Shown piece after piece: positions 1-9,350 of a stretch of 64,000 bases of DNA. The notes below the pieces were generated by a model. It saw only the letters and a program-made list of their open reading frames with translations, did not search any database and was not told the DNA's origin. A program made the translations under genes and the position numbers. Numbering within the stretch: position 1 is the stretch's first letter; each line of letters opens with the position of its first letter. The DNA is from Streptomyces sp. 1222.5 (GTDB lineage: Bacteria; Actinomycetota; Actinomycetes; Streptomycetales; Streptomycetaceae), in contig NZ_FNSZ01000001.1 in the NCBI RefSeq assembly GCF_900105245.1, forward strand, positions 5,082,001-5,146,000, written 5' to 3'.

Positions 1-2
1 AG

Positions 3-527
3 GTCCGTACGAACGATGTCGACGGCTACGAGTCCGTCCAGATCGCTTTCGGCGAGATCGACCCGCGCAAGGTGAACAAGCCCCTCAAGGGCCACTTCGC
101 CAAGGCCGACGTCACTCCCCGCCGCCACCTCGTCGAGATCCGTACCGCTGACGCCAGCGAGTACACCCTCGGCCAGGAGATCACCGCCGAGGTGTTCGAG
201 GCCGGCATCAAGGTCGACGTGACCGGCAAGAGCAAGGGCAAGGGCTTCGCCGGTGTCATGAAGCGTCACAACTTCAAGGGCCTCGGCGCCGGACACGGCA
301 CCCAGCGCAAGCACCGCTCGCCCGGTTCCATCGGTGGCTGCGCCACCCCGGGCCGCGTGTTCAAGGGCCTCCGCATGGCGGGTCGCATGGGCAACGAGCG
401 GGTCACCACCCAGAACCTGACCGTCCACGCCGTTGACGCGGAGAAGGGTCTGCTGCTCATCAAGGGCGCGGTTCCCGGTCCGAACGGCGGCCTCGTCCTG
501 GTCCGCACCGCGGCCAAGGGGGCCTGA
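3..527 (+). CDS. rplC: 50S ribosomal protein L3, 5' end missing
   Basis: L3 binds 23S rRNA early in 50S assembly and reaches towards the peptidyl transferase centre. The reading frame is open from base 3 and the start lies left of the window, so roughly the first 40 residues are missing. The family signature is visible around bases 250-340 ([14 protein letters not shown], then [15 protein letters not shown]). It ends in TGA 8 bases before rplD, in the usual S10-operon order. Codon use is typical of highly expressed Streptomyces genes, with many CGT and GGT codons. A GTG at base 72 is internal, because L3-like sequence continues upstream of it. Confidence 0.97.
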   Translation, partial: VRTNDVDGYESVQIAFGEIDPRKVNKPLKGHFAKADVTPRRHLVEIRTADASEYTLGQEITAEVFEAGIKVDVTGKSKGKGFAGVMKRHNFKGLGAGHGTQRKHRSPGSIGGCATPGRVFKGLRMAGRMGNERVTTQNLTVHAVDAEKGLLLIKGAVPGPNGGLVLVRTAAKGA

Positions 528-535
528 GGTAACCG

Positions 536-1192
536 ATGAGCACTGTTGACATCCTTTCGCCGGCTGGCGAGAAGGCCGGTTCCGTCGAGCTCCCCGCGGA
601 GATCTTCGACGTGGAGAAGATCAGCATCCCGCTGATCCACCAGGTCGTCGTCGCGCAGCTGGCCGCTGCCCGTCAGGGCACGCACAAGACCAAGACCCGT
701 GGCGAAGTCCGTGGTGGTGGCAAGAAGCCGTACCGCCAGAAGGGCACCGGCCGCGCCCGTCAGGGCTCGACCCGTGCGCCGCAGTTCGCCGGTGGTGGCG
801 TCGTGCACGGTCCCGTGCCGCGTGACTACTCGCAGCGCACCCCGAAGAAGATGAAGGCCGCGGCCCTGCGCCACGCCCTCACCGACCGGGCGCGTCACAA
901 CCGCATCCACGTCGTCTCCGGCGTGGTCGAGGGCGCGAACCCCAGCACCAAGGCCGCCAAGAGCCTGTTCGGCAAGATCAGCGAGCGCAAGAACCTGCTC
1001 CTGGTCGTCGACCGCGCCGATGAGGCCGCGTGGCTGTCCGCCCGCAACCTGCCCCAGGTCCACATCCTGGAGCCGGGCCAGCTGAACACGTACGACGTTC
1101 TCGTCTCGGACGACGTGGTCTTCACCCAGGCCGCTTTCGAGTCCTTCGTGTCTGGCCCCAAGGCCGCTGACACCGAAGGGAGCGAGGCCTGA
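536..1192 (+). CDS. rplD: 50S ribosomal protein L4
   Basis: L4 (218 aa) binds 23S rRNA domain I and lines the exit tunnel. In E. coli it also represses its own operon; whether it does so here is unknown. The long basic loop that reaches the tunnel is recognisable at about residues 55-90 ([18 protein letters not shown], then [13 protein letters not shown]). The ATG follows the rplC stop by 8 bases. The TGA shares one base with the rplW start (TGATG), which implies translational coupling. Length is normal for actinobacteria. Confidence 0.97.
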   Translation: MSTVDILSPAGEKAGSVELPAEIFDVEKISIPLIHQVVVAQLAAARQGTHKTKTRGEVRGGGKKPYRQKGTGRARQGSTRAPQFAGGGVVHGPVPRDYSQRTPKKMKAAALRHALTDRARHNRIHVVSGVVEGANPSTKAAKSLFGKISERKNLLLVVDRADEAAWLSARNLPQVHILEPGQLNTYDVLVSDDVVFTQAAFESFVSGPKAADTEGSEA

Positions 1193-1611
1193 TGGCTACG
1201 CGTCACCCGAGCATTGCCTCGAAGGCGGCCAAGGCCGCCAAGGCCGCGCGCGTCGCCAAGGCGCGTCGCCACGCCACCGAGGGCAAGAACACCGTCGAGA
1301 CCCCGCTGAGCAAGTCGTACACGGACCCCCGTGACGTCCTGCTGAAGCCGGTCGTCTCCGAGAAGAGCTACGCGCTCATCGACGAGAACAAGTACACGTT
1401 CATCGTCGACCCGAACGCGAACAAGACCCAGATCAAGCAGGCCGTCCAGGCGGTCTTCGACGTCAAGGTCACCGGGGTCAACACGATCAACCGCCAGGGC
1501 AAGCGCAAGCGCACGAAGACCGGTTTCGGTCAGCGTGCCGCCACCAAGCGCGCGATCGTGACCCTCGCCGAGGGCGACCGTATCGACATCTTCGGCGGTC
1601 CGACCGCGTAA
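1192..1611 (+). CDS. rplW: 50S ribosomal protein L23 with Ala/Lys-rich N-terminal extension
   Basis: L23 sits at the tunnel exit, where trigger factor and SRP dock. The protein is 139 aa, longer than the usual ~100 aa. The family core begins near residue 47 ([16 protein letters not shown]). The first ~30 residues are an Ala/Lys repeat ([17 protein letters not shown]) that resembles a histone-like tail. I recall the same extension in other Streptomyces L23 proteins, so I keep the upstream ATG that overlaps the rplD stop by one base. Confidence 0.95.
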   Translation: MATRHPSIASKAAKAAKAARVAKARRHATEGKNTVETPLSKSYTDPRDVLLKPVVSEKSYALIDENKYTFIVDPNANKTQIKQAVQAVFDVKVTGVNTINRQGKRKRTKTGFGQRAATKRAIVTLAEGDRIDIFGGPTA

Positions 1612-1621
1612 GCGGGTCGGA

Positions 1622-1639
1622 TCGTCCGATATCGGACGA
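1622..1639 (+). promoter_or_regulatory. 18-bp perfect palindrome between rplW and rplB
   Basis: The arms TCGTCCGAT and ATCGGACGA meet without a spacer, 11 bases after the rplW stop and 10 bases before the rplB start. The right arm runs into the purine-rich Shine-Dalgarno region of rplB (GAGGACTGAGAAATG), so a folded or protein-bound form could change L2 initiation. This is seen directly; the function is inferred and could be nil. Confidence 0.4.
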
Positions 1640-1649
1640 GGACTGAGAA

Positions 1650-2486
1650 ATGGGAATCCGCAAGTACAAGCCGACTACGCCGGGCCGTCGTGGCGCCAGC
1701 GTCGCCGACTTCGTCGAGGTCACGCGGTCCACGCCGGAGAAGTCGCTGGTCCGCCCCCTGCACAGCAAGGGCGGCCGTAACAACGCCGGTCGTGTGACCG
1801 TTCGCCACCAGGGTGGCGGACACAAGCGCGCCTACCGCGTGATCGACTTCCGTCGTCACGACAAGGACGGCGTGCCGGCGAAGGTCGCGCACATCGAGTA
1901 CGACCCCAACCGCACCGCGCGCATCGCGCTGCTGCACTACGCCGACGGCGAGAAGCGCTACATCCTCGCCCCGCGCAACCTGCAGCAGGGTGACCGCGTC
2001 GAGAACGGTCCCGGGGCCGACATCAAGCCGGGCAACAACCTGGCCCTCCGCAACATCCCGGTCGGTACCACGATCCACGCGATCGAGCTCCGTCCCGGTG
2101 GCGGTGCCAAGTTCGCCCGCTCGGCGGGTGCCTCCGTGCAGCTGCTCGCGAAGGAGGGCTCGATGGCCCACCTCCGCATGCCGTCCGGTGAGATCCGCCT
2201 GGTCGACGTCCGCTGCCGCGCCACCATCGGCGAGGTCGGCAACGCCGAGCAGAGCAACATCAACTGGGGTAAGGCCGGCCGTAAGCGGTGGCTGGGCGTT
2301 CGCCCGACCGTCCGTGGTGTCGTGATGAACCCGGTTGACCACCCGCACGGTGGTGGTGAGGGCCGGACCTCCGGTGGTCGCCACCCTGTGTCCCCGTGGG
2401 GCAAGAAGGAAGGCCGTACTCGTTCGCCCAAGAAGGCGTCGAACAAGTACATCGTCCGCCGCCGCAAGACGAACAAGAAGCGCTAA
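1650..2486 (+). CDS. rplB: 50S ribosomal protein L2
   Basis: L2 (278 aa) is a core 23S rRNA binder needed for subunit joining and peptidyl transferase activity. The conserved C-terminal segment [16 protein letters not shown], with the His implicated near the active centre, lies at about bases 2316-2364. It is followed by the basic tail with WGKKEGRTR. Length matches the bacterial norm. The ATG is preceded by GAGGACTGAGAA. rpsS follows 12 bases after the stop. Confidence 0.97.
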   Translation: MGIRKYKPTTPGRRGASVADFVEVTRSTPEKSLVRPLHSKGGRNNAGRVTVRHQGGGHKRAYRVIDFRRHDKDGVPAKVAHIEYDPNRTARIALLHYADGEKRYILAPRNLQQGDRVENGPGADIKPGNNLALRNIPVGTTIHAIELRPGGGAKFARSAGASVQLLAKEGSMAHLRMPSGEIRLVDVRCRATIGEVGNAEQSNINWGKAGRKRWLGVRPTVRGVVMNPVDHPHGGGEGRTSGGRHPVSPWGKKEGRTRSPKKASNKYIVRRRKTNKKR

Positions 2487-2498
2487 GGACGGGTTGAG

Positions 2499-2780
2499 AT
2501 GCCTCGTAGCCTGAAGAAGGGGCCCTTCGTCGACGACCACCTGATCAAGAAGGTGGACGCCCAGAACGAAGCCGGCACCAAGAACGTCATCAAGACCTGG
2601 TCCCGCCGCTCCATGATCGTCCCGGCCATGCTGGGCCACACGCTCGCGGTGCACAACGGCAAGACCCACATCCCGGTGTTCGTCACCGAGTCGATGGTCG
2701 GTCACAAGCTCGGCGAGTTCTCGCCGACGCGCACCTTCCGGGGTCACGTCAAGGACGACCGGAAGTCGAAGCGCCGCTAA
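2499..2780 (+). CDS. rpsS: 30S ribosomal protein S19
   Basis: S19 (93 aa) sits in the 30S head beside S13 and contacts the A-site tRNA region. The start [14 protein letters not shown] and the motif ITVHNGK-like [20 protein letters not shown] are diagnostic. The last ~15 residues are basic (KDDRKSKRR). It lies between rplB and rplV as in the canonical S10 operon; a 44-base spacer precedes rplV. Confidence 0.97.
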   Translation: MPRSLKKGPFVDDHLIKKVDAQNEAGTKNVIKTWSRRSMIVPAMLGHTLAVHNGKTHIPVFVTESMVGHKLGEFSPTRTFRGHVKDDRKSKRR

Positions 2781-2824
2781 CCGCGGATCGCATTCAGACA
2801 CGTAAGTAACTGAGAGGGACAACC

Positions 2825-3172
2825 ATGGAAGCCAGGGCCCAGGCGCGGTACATCCGCGTTACGCCCATGAAGGCCCGCCGCGTGGTGGACCTTATCCGTG
2901 GCATGGATGCCACGGAGGCTCAGGCGGTCCTGCGATTCGCTCCGCAGGCCGCCTCCGTGCCCGTCGGCAAGGTGCTCGACAGCGCCATCGCCAACGCCGC
3001 GCACAACTACGACCACACCGACGCCGACAGCCTCTTCATCTCCGAGGCGTACGTCGACGAGGGCCCGACCCTGAAGCGGTTCCGACCGCGTGCCCAGGGC
3101 CGTGCCTACCGGATCCGCAAGCGGACCAGCCACATCACCGTGGTCGTCAGCAGCAAGGAAGGAACCCGGTAA
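2825..3172 (+). CDS. rplV: 50S ribosomal protein L22
   Basis: L22 (115 aa) contacts all 23S domains, and its beta-hairpin lines the exit tunnel near the macrolide site. The N-terminal [20 protein letters not shown] and the C-terminal [15 protein letters not shown] are family hallmarks. The start follows GAGAGGGACAACC, a good ribosome-binding site. The TAA shares a base with the rpsC ATG (TAATG). Confidence 0.97.
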   Translation: MEARAQARYIRVTPMKARRVVDLIRGMDATEAQAVLRFAPQAASVPVGKVLDSAIANAAHNYDHTDADSLFISEAYVDEGPTLKRFRPRAQGRAYRIRKRTSHITVVVSSKEGTR

Positions 3173-3993
3173 TGGGCCAGAAGGTTAACCCGCATGGGTT
3201 CCGGCTCGGTGTCACGACCGACTTCAAGTCGCGTTGGTACGCCGACAAGCTGTACAAGGACTACGTCAAGGAAGACGTCGCCATCCGTCGGATGATGACG
3301 TCCGGCATGGAGCGCGCCGGTATCTCGAAGGTTGAGATCGAGCGCACCCGTGACCGCGTGCGGGTGGACATCCACACCGCTCGTCCGGGCATCGTCATCG
3401 GCCGCCGTGGCGCCGAGGCCGACCGCATCCGCGGTGACCTCGAGAAGCTCACGGGCAAGCAGGTCCAGCTGAACATCCTCGAGGTCAAGAACCCCGAGAC
3501 CGACGCTCAGCTGGTTGCTCAGGCCGTTGCCGAGCAGCTCTCCTCCCGCGTCTCCTTCCGCCGCGCCATGCGTAAGAGCATGCAGTCGGCGATGAAGGCC
3601 GGCGCCAAGGGCATCAAGATCCAGTGCGGTGGCCGCCTCGGTGGCGCCGAGATGTCCCGCTCGGAGTTCTACCGCGAGGGCCGTGTGCCCCTGCACACGC
3701 TCCGCGCGAACGTGGACTACGGCTTCTTCGAGGCCAAGACGACCTTCGGCCGCATCGGTGTGAAGGTCTGGATCTACAAGGGCGACGTCAAGAACATCGC
3801 CGAGGTCCGCGCCGAGAACGCTGCGGCCCGTGCGGGTAACCGCCCGGCCCGTGGCGGTGCAGACCGCCCGGCCCGTGGTGGCCGTGGCGGCGAGCGGCGC
3901 GGTCGCAAGCCGCAGCAGGCTGCCGGCGCCGAGGCCCCCAAGGCCGAGGCTCCCGCGTCGGCTCCGGCTGAGAGCACCGGAACGGAGGCCTGA
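3172..3993 (+). CDS. rpsC: 30S ribosomal protein S3 with Arg/Gly/Ala-rich C-terminal tail
   Basis: S3 (273 aa) forms part of the mRNA entry pore and helicase site. A type II KH domain spans roughly residues 40-110, with the motif [15 protein letters not shown]. The family core ends near residue 215. The final ~58 residues are low-complexity ([18 protein letters not shown], then an Ala/Pro/Glu tail), making it longer than E. coli S3 (233 aa). It overlaps rplV by one base and precedes rplP by 5 bases. Confidence 0.96.
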   Translation: MGQKVNPHGFRLGVTTDFKSRWYADKLYKDYVKEDVAIRRMMTSGMERAGISKVEIERTRDRVRVDIHTARPGIVIGRRGAEADRIRGDLEKLTGKQVQLNILEVKNPETDAQLVAQAVAEQLSSRVSFRRAMRKSMQSAMKAGAKGIKIQCGGRLGGAEMSRSEFYREGRVPLHTLRANVDYGFFEAKTTFGRIGVKVWIYKGDVKNIAEVRAENAAARAGNRPARGGADRPARGGRGGERRGRKPQQAAGAEAPKAEAPASAPAESTGTEA

Positions 3994-3998
3994 CCGAA

Positions 3999-4418
3999 AT
4001 GCTGATCCCCCGTAGGGTCAAGCACCGCAAGCAGCACCACCCGAAGCGCAGCGGTATGTCCAAGGGTGGAACGCAGGTTGCGTTCGGCGAGTACGGCATT
4101 CAGGCGCTGACCCCGGCGTATGTGACGAACCGTCAGATCGAGGCCGCTCGTATCGCCATGACGCGTCACATCAAGCGTGGTGGCAAGGTCTGGATCAACA
4201 TCTACCCGGACCGTCCCCTCACCAAGAAGCCTGCCGAGACCCGCATGGGTTCCGGTAAGGGTTCGCCGGAGTGGTGGATCGCCAACGTCAAGCCCGGACG
4301 CGTGATGTTCGAGCTGTCGTACCCCAACGAGAAGATCGCCCGTGAGGCGCTCCTTCGCGCGGCCCACAAGCTGCCGATGAAGTGCCGGATCGTCAAGCGC
4401 GAGGCAGGTGAAGCGTGA
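3999..4418 (+). CDS. rplP: 50S ribosomal protein L16
   Basis: L16 (139 aa) helps shape the A site and is a late assembly protein. Recognisable blocks are [13 protein letters not shown], then [23 protein letters not shown] with [17 protein letters not shown], and the end [19 protein letters not shown]. The arginine targeted by the hydroxylase YcfD in E. coli lies in this region, but no such enzyme is in the window. Its TGA overlaps the rpmC start by one base. Confidence 0.97.
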   Translation: MLIPRRVKHRKQHHPKRSGMSKGGTQVAFGEYGIQALTPAYVTNRQIEAARIAMTRHIKRGGKVWINIYPDRPLTKKPAETRMGSGKGSPEWWIANVKPGRVMFELSYPNEKIAREALLRAAHKLPMKCRIVKREAGEA

Positions 4419-4642
4419 TGTCGGCCGGTACCAAGGCGTCCGAGCTGCGCGAGCTGGGCAACGAGGAGCTTCTGGGCAAGCTCCGCGAGGCCAAGGAAGA
4501 GCTGTTCAACCTCCGCTTCCAGGCGGCGACCGGTCAGCTCGAGAACCACGGTCGGCTGAAGGCCGTCCGTAAGGACATCGCGCGGATCTACACCCTGATG
4601 CGTGAGCGCGAGCTGGGCATCGAGACGGTGGAGAGCGCCTGA
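4418..4642 (+). CDS. rpmC: 50S ribosomal protein L29
   Basis: L29 is a two-helix protein at the tunnel exit beside L23. Two starts are adjacent, GTG at 4415 and ATG at 4418. I choose ATG because it gives the 74-aa form [14 protein letters not shown] that I recall from other Streptomyces and the usual one-base TGATG overlap. The motif [15 protein letters not shown] is diagnostic. The stop overlaps the rpsQ start by one base. Confidence 0.94.
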   Translation: MSAGTKASELRELGNEELLGKLREAKEELFNLRFQAATGQLENHGRLKAVRKDIARIYTLMRERELGIETVESA

Positions 4643-4926
4643 TGAGCGAGAGCAACGTGACTGAGAACACTGAGGCCCGTGGCTTCCGTAAGACCCGTGA
4701 GGGTCTCGTCGTCAGCGACAAGATGGACAAGACCGTCGTCGTCGCCGTCGAGGACCGTGTGAAGCACGCGCTGTACGGCAAGGTCATCCGTCGTACGAAC
4801 AAGCTCAAGGCACACGACGAGCAGAACGCCGCGGGTGTCGGCGACCGCGTCCTCCTCATGGAGACCCGGCCGCTGTCCGCGACGAAGCGCTGGCGCGTCG
4901 TCGAGATCCTCGAGAAGGCCAAGTAA
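4642..4926 (+). CDS. rpsQ: 30S ribosomal protein S17
   Basis: S17 (94 aa) is an OB-fold primary binder of 16S rRNA. The family sequence begins near residue 15 ([18 protein letters not shown]) and contains [13 protein letters not shown] and [11 protein letters not shown] ~12-residue acidic/polar N-terminal extension precedes it. This is the last gene of the S10 block; the 98-base gap that follows carries hairpins at the S10-spc junction. Confidence 0.97.
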   Translation: MSESNVTENTEARGFRKTREGLVVSDKMDKTVVVAVEDRVKHALYGKVIRRTNKLKAHDEQNAAGVGDRVLLMETRPLSATKRWRVVEILEKAK

Positions 4927-4928
4927 TT

Positions 4929-4948
4929 CCTGCGGGCAAACCCGCAGG
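4929..4948 (+). terminator. Hairpin directly after rpsQ (S10-spc junction)
   Basis: A perfect 8-bp stem CCTGCGGG/CCCGCAGG with a CAAA tetraloop starts two bases after the rpsQ stop. No T-run follows, as is common for Streptomyces hairpin terminators. It could be a partial terminator or an mRNA 3'-end stabiliser at the boundary between the classical S10 and spc operons. Confidence 0.55.
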
Positions 4949-4965
4949 TCAGTTCCGCCAGGCTC

Positions 4966-5007
4966 GGCAGGGGTCCTCGATCTGAGGCCCCTGCCGGGAA
5001 CCGGCAG
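4966..5007 (+). promoter_or_regulatory. Two mutually exclusive hairpins upstream of rplN
   Basis: Hairpin A pairs GGCAGGGG (4966-4973) with CCCCTGCC (4988-4995), with an inner CCTC/GAGG stem. Hairpin B pairs CTGCCGG (4991-4997) with CCGGCAG (5001-5007). Both need bases 4991-4995, so only one can form. The arrangement resembles an attenuator or a feedback leader in front of the spc block; hairpin B ends 6 bases before the AGGAG of rplN. Function is inferred. Confidence 0.45.
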
Positions 5008-5024
5008 ACGATCAGGAGATAGAC

Positions 5025-5393
5025 GTGATCCAGCAGGAGTCGCGACTGCGCGTCGCCGACAACACTGGTGCGAAGGAGATCCTTTGCATCCGTGTGCTCG
5101 GTGGCTCCGGTCGCCGCTACGCGGGCATCGGTGACGTCATCGTCGCCACCGTCAAGGACGCGATCCCCGGCGGCAACGTGAAGAAGGGTGACGTCGTCAA
5201 GGCGGTCATCGTTCGCACCGTCAAGGAGCGCCGCCGTCCGGACGGCTCGTACATCCGCTTCGACGAGAACGCCGCCGTCATTCTGAAGAACGACGGCGAC
5301 CCTCGCGGCACCCGTATCTTCGGCCCGGTCGGCCGTGAGCTGCGCGAGAAGAAGTTCATGAAGATCATCTCGCTCGCGCCGGAGGTGCTGTAA
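5025..5393 (+). CDS. rplN: 50S ribosomal protein L14
   Basis: L14 (122 aa) contacts 16S rRNA in an intersubunit bridge and is the binding site of the silencing factor RsfS. The GTG start follows CAGGAGATAGAC, and the protein begins [18 protein letters not shown], the family consensus. Further consensus is seen in [20 protein letters not shown] and the end EVL. It is the first gene of the spc block, downstream of two alternative hairpins. Confidence 0.97.
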   Translation: MIQQESRLRVADNTGAKEILCIRVLGGSGRRYAGIGDVIVATVKDAIPGGNVKKGDVVKAVIVRTVKERRRPDGSYIRFDENAAVILKNDGDPRGTRIFGPVGRELREKKFMKIISLAPEVL

Positions 5394-5395
5394 GC

Positions 5396-5719
5396 ATGAA
5401 GATCAAGAAGGGCGACCTGGTCCAGGTCATCACCGGTAAGGACAAGGGCAAGCAGGGCAAGGTCATCGCGGCCTACCCCCGCGAGGACCGCGTCCTGGTC
5501 GAGGGTGTCAACCGGGTCAAGAAGCACACCAAGGCCGGTCCGACCGCTCGCGGTTCGCAGGCCGGCGGCATCGTCACGACCGAGGCGCCGATCCACGTCT
5601 CCAACGTCCAGCTGGTCGTTGAGAAGGATGGCAACAAGGTCGTCACGCGTGTCGGTTACCGCTTCGACGACGAAGGCAACAAGATCCGCGTTGCCAAGCG
5701 GACGGGTGAGGACATCTGA
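5396..5719 (+). CDS. rplX: 50S ribosomal protein L24
   Basis: L24 (107 aa) initiates 50S assembly at the 5' end of 23S rRNA. A KOW motif is at residues 2-30 ([20 protein letters not shown]), followed by [12 protein letters not shown]. The start lies two bases after the rplN stop, and the TGA shares a base with the rplE ATG, so the three genes are tightly coupled. Confidence 0.97.
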   Translation: MKIKKGDLVQVITGKDKGKQGKVIAAYPREDRVLVEGVNRVKKHTKAGPTARGSQAGGIVTTEAPIHVSNVQLVVEKDGNKVVTRVGYRFDDEGNKIRVAKRTGEDI

Positions 5720-6276
5720 TGGCTACCACCACCACTCCGCGTCTGAAGCAGAGGTACCGCGAGGAGATCGCGGGCAAGCTGCGTGACGAGTTCAAGTACG
5801 AGAACGTCATGCAGGTTCCCGGCCTCGTCAAGATCGTGGTCAACATGGGTGTCGGCGACGCCGCCCGTGACTCGAAGCTGATCGAGGGCGCGATCCGCGA
5901 CCTGACCACCATCACCGGTCAGAAGCCGGCCGTCACCAAGGCCCGCAAGTCCATCGCGCAGTTCAAGCTGCGTGAGGGCCAGCCGATCGGTGCCCACGTC
6001 ACGCTCCGTGGCGACCGCATGTGGGAGTTCCTGGACCGCACCCTGTCGCTCGCGCTCCCGCGCATCCGCGACTTCCGCGGCCTGTCCCCCAAGCAGTTCG
6101 ACGGCCGTGGCAACTACACCTTCGGTCTCACGGAGCAGGTCATGTTCCACGAGATCGACCAGGACAAGATCGACCGTACCCGGGGCATGGACATCACCGT
6201 GGTCACCACGGCGACCAACGACGCTGAGGGCCGCGCGCTCCTTCGTCACCTCGGCTTCCCGTTCAAGGAGGCGTGA
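5719..6276 (+). CDS. rplE: 50S ribosomal protein L5
   Basis: L5 (185 aa) binds 5S rRNA with L18 and contacts the P-site tRNA. Seen: [17 protein letters not shown] near the N-terminus, then [34 protein letters not shown], and [18 protein letters not shown] near the end. Length and order are canonical. The rpsN start lies 5 bases after the stop. Confidence 0.97.
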   Translation: MATTTTPRLKQRYREEIAGKLRDEFKYENVMQVPGLVKIVVNMGVGDAARDSKLIEGAIRDLTTITGQKPAVTKARKSIAQFKLREGQPIGAHVTLRGDRMWEFLDRTLSLALPRIRDFRGLSPKQFDGRGNYTFGLTEQVMFHEIDQDKIDRTRGMDITVVTTATNDAEGRALLRHLGFPFKEA

Positions 6277-6281
6277 GCGAG

Positions 6282-6467
6282 ATGGCGAAGAAGGCTCTGA
6301 TTGCCAAGGCTGCTCGCAAGCCCAAGTTCGGTGTGCGTGGCTACACGCGCTGCCAGCGCTGCGGCCGTCCGCACTCCGTGTACCGCAAGTTCGGCCTCTG
6401 CCGCGTGTGCCTTCGTGAGATGGCTCACCGTGGCGAGCTGCCGGGCGTGACCAAGAGCTCCTGGTAA
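6282..6467 (+). CDS. rpsZ: 30S ribosomal protein S14, short zinc-binding form
   Basis: This is the 61-aa type Z (C+) S14 of the 30S head, not the ~100-aa zinc-free type. Zinc ligands are C24, C27, C40 and C43 (CQRC...CRVC). An in-frame GTG at 6273 would add MSE, but the ATG at 6282 gives the family start [13 protein letters not shown]. Streptomyces often carries a zinc-free paralogue elsewhere under Zur control; none is in this window. rpsN is an equally common name. Confidence 0.95.
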   Translation: MAKKALIAKAARKPKFGVRGYTRCQRCGRPHSVYRKFGLCRVCLREMAHRGELPGVTKSSW

Positions 6468-6483
6468 TCCCTGTAATCAGGGA
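6468..6483 (+). terminator. Small hairpin after rpsZ, in the rpsZ-rpsH gap
   Basis: TCCCTG/CAGGGA with a TAAT loop begins on the base after the rpsZ stop. The 212-base gap up to rpsH is the longest inside the spc block. It also holds a TAGGCT (6539-6544) that could be a -10 box, but I see no matching -35. The hairpin is too short to be a confident terminator and may only mark an mRNA processing point. Confidence 0.3.
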
Positions 6484-6679
6484 TTTCCGGAGCTCTCGGT
6501 AAGCATCTGGGTCGGCAGGGGCCCTTCTCCGCATGCCGTAGGCTTGTGGGGTTGGGCGTCTGCCGCGCCCTTACGACTTACTACGCCGTAGGTCCACCGC
6601 GCCGCACCCGCCCCGTCTCGGATCGGGGAGAGGGATGGCGCACCAGGAAACCCCGGCGAGAGAGGCCGAAGGCCAATTC

Positions 6680-7078
6680 ATGACCATGACTGATCCGATC
6701 GCAGACATGCTTACGCGTCTGCGGAACGCGAACTCGGCATACCACGACTCCGTGACGATGCCGGCATCGAAGATCAAGTCGCACATCGCGGAGATCCTCC
6801 AGCAGGAGGGCTTCATCACGGGCTGGAAGGTCGAGGACGCCGAGGTCGGTAAGAACCTCGTTCTCGAGCTGAAGTTCGGCCCGAACCGTGAGCGCTCCAT
6901 CGCGGGCATCAAGCGGATCTCCAAGCCCGGTCTCCGGGTGTACGCGAAGTCCACCAACCTGCCGAAGGTGCTGGGCGGCCTCGGCGTGGCGATCATCTCC
7001 ACGTCGCACGGGCTCCTCACCGACAAGCAGGCCGGCAAGAAGGGCGTGGGTGGGGAAGTCCTCGCCTACGTCTGGTAG
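6680..7078 (+). CDS. rpsH: 30S ribosomal protein S8
   Basis: S8 (132 aa) is a primary 16S rRNA binder and, in E. coli, the translational repressor of the spc operon. An ATG at 6635 would add 15 residues ([15 protein letters not shown]). I choose ATG 6680 because the family starts [18 protein letters not shown]. The C-terminal [20 protein letters not shown] is typical. Because S8 controls the spc operon in enterobacteria, the hairpins upstream of rplN are one place to look for similar control here. Confidence 0.96.
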   Translation: MTMTDPIADMLTRLRNANSAYHDSVTMPASKIKSHIAEILQQEGFITGWKVEDAEVGKNLVLELKFGPNRERSIAGIKRISKPGLRVYAKSTNLPKVLGGLGVAIISTSHGLLTDKQAGKKGVGGEVLAYVW

Positions 7079-7102
7079 CGGAAGGGAACGGAGGAAACAG
7101 CT

Positions 7103-7642
7103 ATGTCGCGTATTGGCAAGCTCCCCATCACGGTTCCCGCCGGCGTGGACGTCACCATCGACGGCCGTACGGTCTCGGTCAAGGGCCCCAAGGGCTCGCT
7201 GACCCACACCGTCGTCGCGCCGATCGACATCGTCAAGGGTGAGGACGGCGTGCTCAACGTCACCCGTCCGAACGACGAGCGTCAGAACAAGGCCCTCCAC
7301 GGCCTGTCCCGCACGCTGGTGGCGAACATGATCACCGGCGTGACCCAGGGTTACGTGAAGAAGCTCGAGATCAGCGGTGTCGGTTACCGCGTGACGGCCA
7401 AGGGCTCGAACCTCGAGTTCGCGCTCGGCTACAGCCACCCGATCGTCGTCGAGGCGCCCGAGGGCATCACCTTCAAGGTGGAGACCCCGACCCGCTTCCA
7501 GGTCGAGGGCATCGACAAGCAGAAGGTCGGCGAGGTTGCGGCCAACATCCGCAAGCTGCGCAAGCCCGACCCGTACAAGGCCAAGGGCGTCAAGTACGAG
7601 GGCGAAGTCATCCGCCGCAAGGTCGGAAAGGCGGGTAAGTAA
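7103..7642 (+). CDS. rplF: 50S ribosomal protein L6
   Basis: L6 (179 aa) lies near the factor-binding site by the sarcin-ricin loop. It has two similar alpha/beta halves. Seen: [16 protein letters not shown] at the N-terminus and the C-terminal signature [19 protein letters not shown]. The start follows GGAACGGAGGAAACAGCT, a strong ribosome-binding site. rplR begins 3 bases after the stop. Confidence 0.97.
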   Translation: MSRIGKLPITVPAGVDVTIDGRTVSVKGPKGSLTHTVVAPIDIVKGEDGVLNVTRPNDERQNKALHGLSRTLVANMITGVTQGYVKKLEISGVGYRVTAKGSNLEFALGYSHPIVVEAPEGITFKVETPTRFQVEGIDKQKVGEVAANIRKLRKPDPYKAKGVKYEGEVIRRKVGKAGK

Positions 7643-7645
7643 GCC

Positions 7646-8029
7646 ATGGCATACGGACAGAAGATCCTCAAGGGCGACGCCTACAAGCGCGCCGCGATCA
7701 AGCGCCGTCACATCCGGATTCGCAAGAACCTTTCCGGTACGGCGGAGCGTCCCCGTCTGGTCGTTACCCGCTCCAACCGCCACATCGTGGCGCAGGTGAT
7801 CGACGACCTCAAGGGCCACACCCTGGCGTCCGCGTCCACTCTGGACGCGTCCGTCCGCGGTGGCGAGGGCGACAAGTCCTCGCAGGCCAAGCAGGTCGGC
7901 GCCCTGGTCGCCGAGCGTGCCAAGGCCGCCGGTGTCGAGGCTGTCGTGTTCGACCGTGGTGGCAACCAGTACGCCGGGCGCATCGCCGCCCTGGCGGACG
8001 CCGCCCGCGAAGCCGGGCTCAAGTTCTGA
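7646..8029 (+). CDS. rplR: 50S ribosomal protein L18
   Basis: L18 (127 aa) binds 5S rRNA and joins it to the central protuberance. The N-terminal basic region ([29 protein letters not shown]) and the end [26 protein letters not shown] match the family. It sits between rplF and rpsE as in the canonical spc order; a 39-base spacer with AGAGAGAGG precedes rpsE. Confidence 0.97.
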   Translation: MAYGQKILKGDAYKRAAIKRRHIRIRKNLSGTAERPRLVVTRSNRHIVAQVIDDLKGHTLASASTLDASVRGGEGDKSSQAKQVGALVAERAKAAGVEAVVFDRGGNQYAGRIAALADAAREAGLKF

Positions 8030-8068
8030 GCCTGCCGTAGCTAGCGGAAACAGAGAGAGGTAATTCCA

Positions 8069-8677
8069 ATGGCTGGACCCCAGCGCCGCGGTGGCGGTGC
8101 CGGTGGCGGCGAGCGGCGGGACCGGAAGGGCCGTGACGGCGGCGCTGCTGCCGCCGAGAAGACCGCGTACGTTGAGCGCGTCGTCGCGATCAACCGCGTC
8201 GCCAAGGTTGTGAAGGGTGGTCGTCGCTTCAGCTTCACCGCGCTGGTCGTGGTGGGCGACGGTGACGGCACCGTGGGTGTCGGTTACGGCAAGGCCAAGG
8301 AGGTGCCGGCCGCCATCGCCAAGGGTGTTGAGGAGGCCAAGAAGCACTTCTTCAAGGTCCCCCGTATCCAGGGCACCATCCCGCACCCGATCACGGGTGA
8401 GAAGGCTGCCGGCGTCGTGCTGCTCAAGCCCGCGTCCCCCGGTACCGGTGTTATCGCCGGTGGTCCGGTGCGCGCCGTGCTCGAGTGCGCCGGTATCCAC
8501 GACGTCCTGTCGAAGTCGCTCGGCTCGTCCAACGCGATCAACATCGTGCACGCGACCGTGGAGGCCCTGAAGGGCCTGCAGCGTCCCGAGGAGATCGCGG
8601 CCCGCCGTGGTCTGCCGCTCGAGGACGTCGCCCCCGCGGCTCTGCTGCGTGCGCGTGCCGGGGCTGGTGCTGCGTAA
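8069..8677 (+). CDS. rpsE: 30S ribosomal protein S5 with Gly/Arg-rich N-terminal extension
   Basis: S5 (202 aa) contributes to decoding accuracy and the mRNA entry tunnel, and spectinomycin-resistance mutations map to its loop. The family core starts near residue 30 ([23 protein letters not shown]). The segment before it is an Ala/Gly/Arg-rich extension ([20 protein letters not shown]), so the protein is longer than the E. coli form (167 aa). The TAA overlaps the rpmD ATG by one base. Confidence 0.96.
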   Translation: MAGPQRRGGGAGGGERRDRKGRDGGAAAAEKTAYVERVVAINRVAKVVKGGRRFSFTALVVVGDGDGTVGVGYGKAKEVPAAIAKGVEEAKKHFFKVPRIQGTIPHPITGEKAAGVVLLKPASPGTGVIAGGPVRAVLECAGIHDVLSKSLGSSNAINIVHATVEALKGLQRPEEIAARRGLPLEDVAPAALLRARAGAGAA

Positions 8678-8859
8678 TGGCTCAGCTCAAGATCACGCAG
8701 GTCAAGTCCTACATCGGCAGCAAGCAGAACCACCGTGACACCCTGCGCTCCCTTGGTCTCAAGGGCATCAACACGCAGGTCGTCAAGGAGGACCGCCCCG
8801 AGTTCCGCGGCATGGTGCAGACCGTCCGCCACCTCGTGACGGTCGAGGAGGTCGACTGA
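8677..8859 (+). CDS. rpmD: 50S ribosomal protein L30
   Basis: L30 is a 60-aa 50S protein beginning [19 protein letters not shown], with the family motif [11 protein letters not shown]. Its ATG is embedded in the rpsE stop (TAATG). The same frame is open far upstream, but that stretch is antisense to nothing and simply shadows rpsE. rplO starts 2 bases after the TGA. Confidence 0.96.
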   Translation: MAQLKITQVKSYIGSKQNHRDTLRSLGLKGINTQVVKEDRPEFRGMVQTVRHLVTVEEVD

Positions 8860-8861
8860 TC

Positions 8862-9317
8862 ATGGCGGAGCAGAACCCGCTCAAGATCCACAACCTCCGT
8901 CCCGCCCCGGGCGCCAAGACCGCCAAGACCCGTGTGGGTCGTGGTGAGGCGTCGAAGGGTAAGACGGCCGGTCGTGGTACGAAGGGTACGAAGGCCCGTT
9001 ACCAGGTTCCGGAGCGCTTCGAGGGTGGCCAGATGCCGCTCCACATGCGCCTTCCGAAGCTGAAGGGCTTCAAGAACCCGTTCAAGACCGAGTTCCAGGT
9101 CGTGAACCTCGACAAGCTGGCCGCGCTCTACCCCGAGGGTGGCGAGGTCACCGTCGAGGGTCTGGTGGCCAAGGGCGCCGTTCGCAAGAACAGCCTCGTC
9201 AAGGTGCTCGGCCAGGGCGAGATCTCCGTGGCGCTGCAGGTGACGGTCGACGCCGTCTCCGGCTCCGCCAAGGAGAAGATCACCGCCGCCGGCGGTACGG
9301 TCACCGAGCTGGTCTGA
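8862..9317 (+). CDS. rplO: 50S ribosomal protein L15
   Basis: L15 (151 aa) is a late 50S assembly protein. Seen: [36 protein letters not shown] at the basic N-terminus, then the globular part ending [12 protein letters not shown]-like. It closes the spc block: a 17-bp hairpin lies 33 bases after its stop, before secY. Confidence 0.96.
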   Translation: MAEQNPLKIHNLRPAPGAKTAKTRVGRGEASKGKTAGRGTKGTKARYQVPERFEGGQMPLHMRLPKLKGFKNPFKTEFQVVNLDKLAALYPEGGEVTVEGLVAKGAVRKNSLVKVLGQGEISVALQVTVDAVSGSAKEKITAAGGTVTELV

Positions 9318-9350
9318 GTCCCTCGGACTTCTCGATGACGTGAGCGATCC

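Noticed and set aside
6581-8551. Long minus-strand open frame (656 codons) opposite the spc genes
   Set aside because: GC-rich sequence leaves the antisense frame open; the plus strand encodes clear ribosomal proteins over the whole span, and the frame has no homology or ribosome-binding site.
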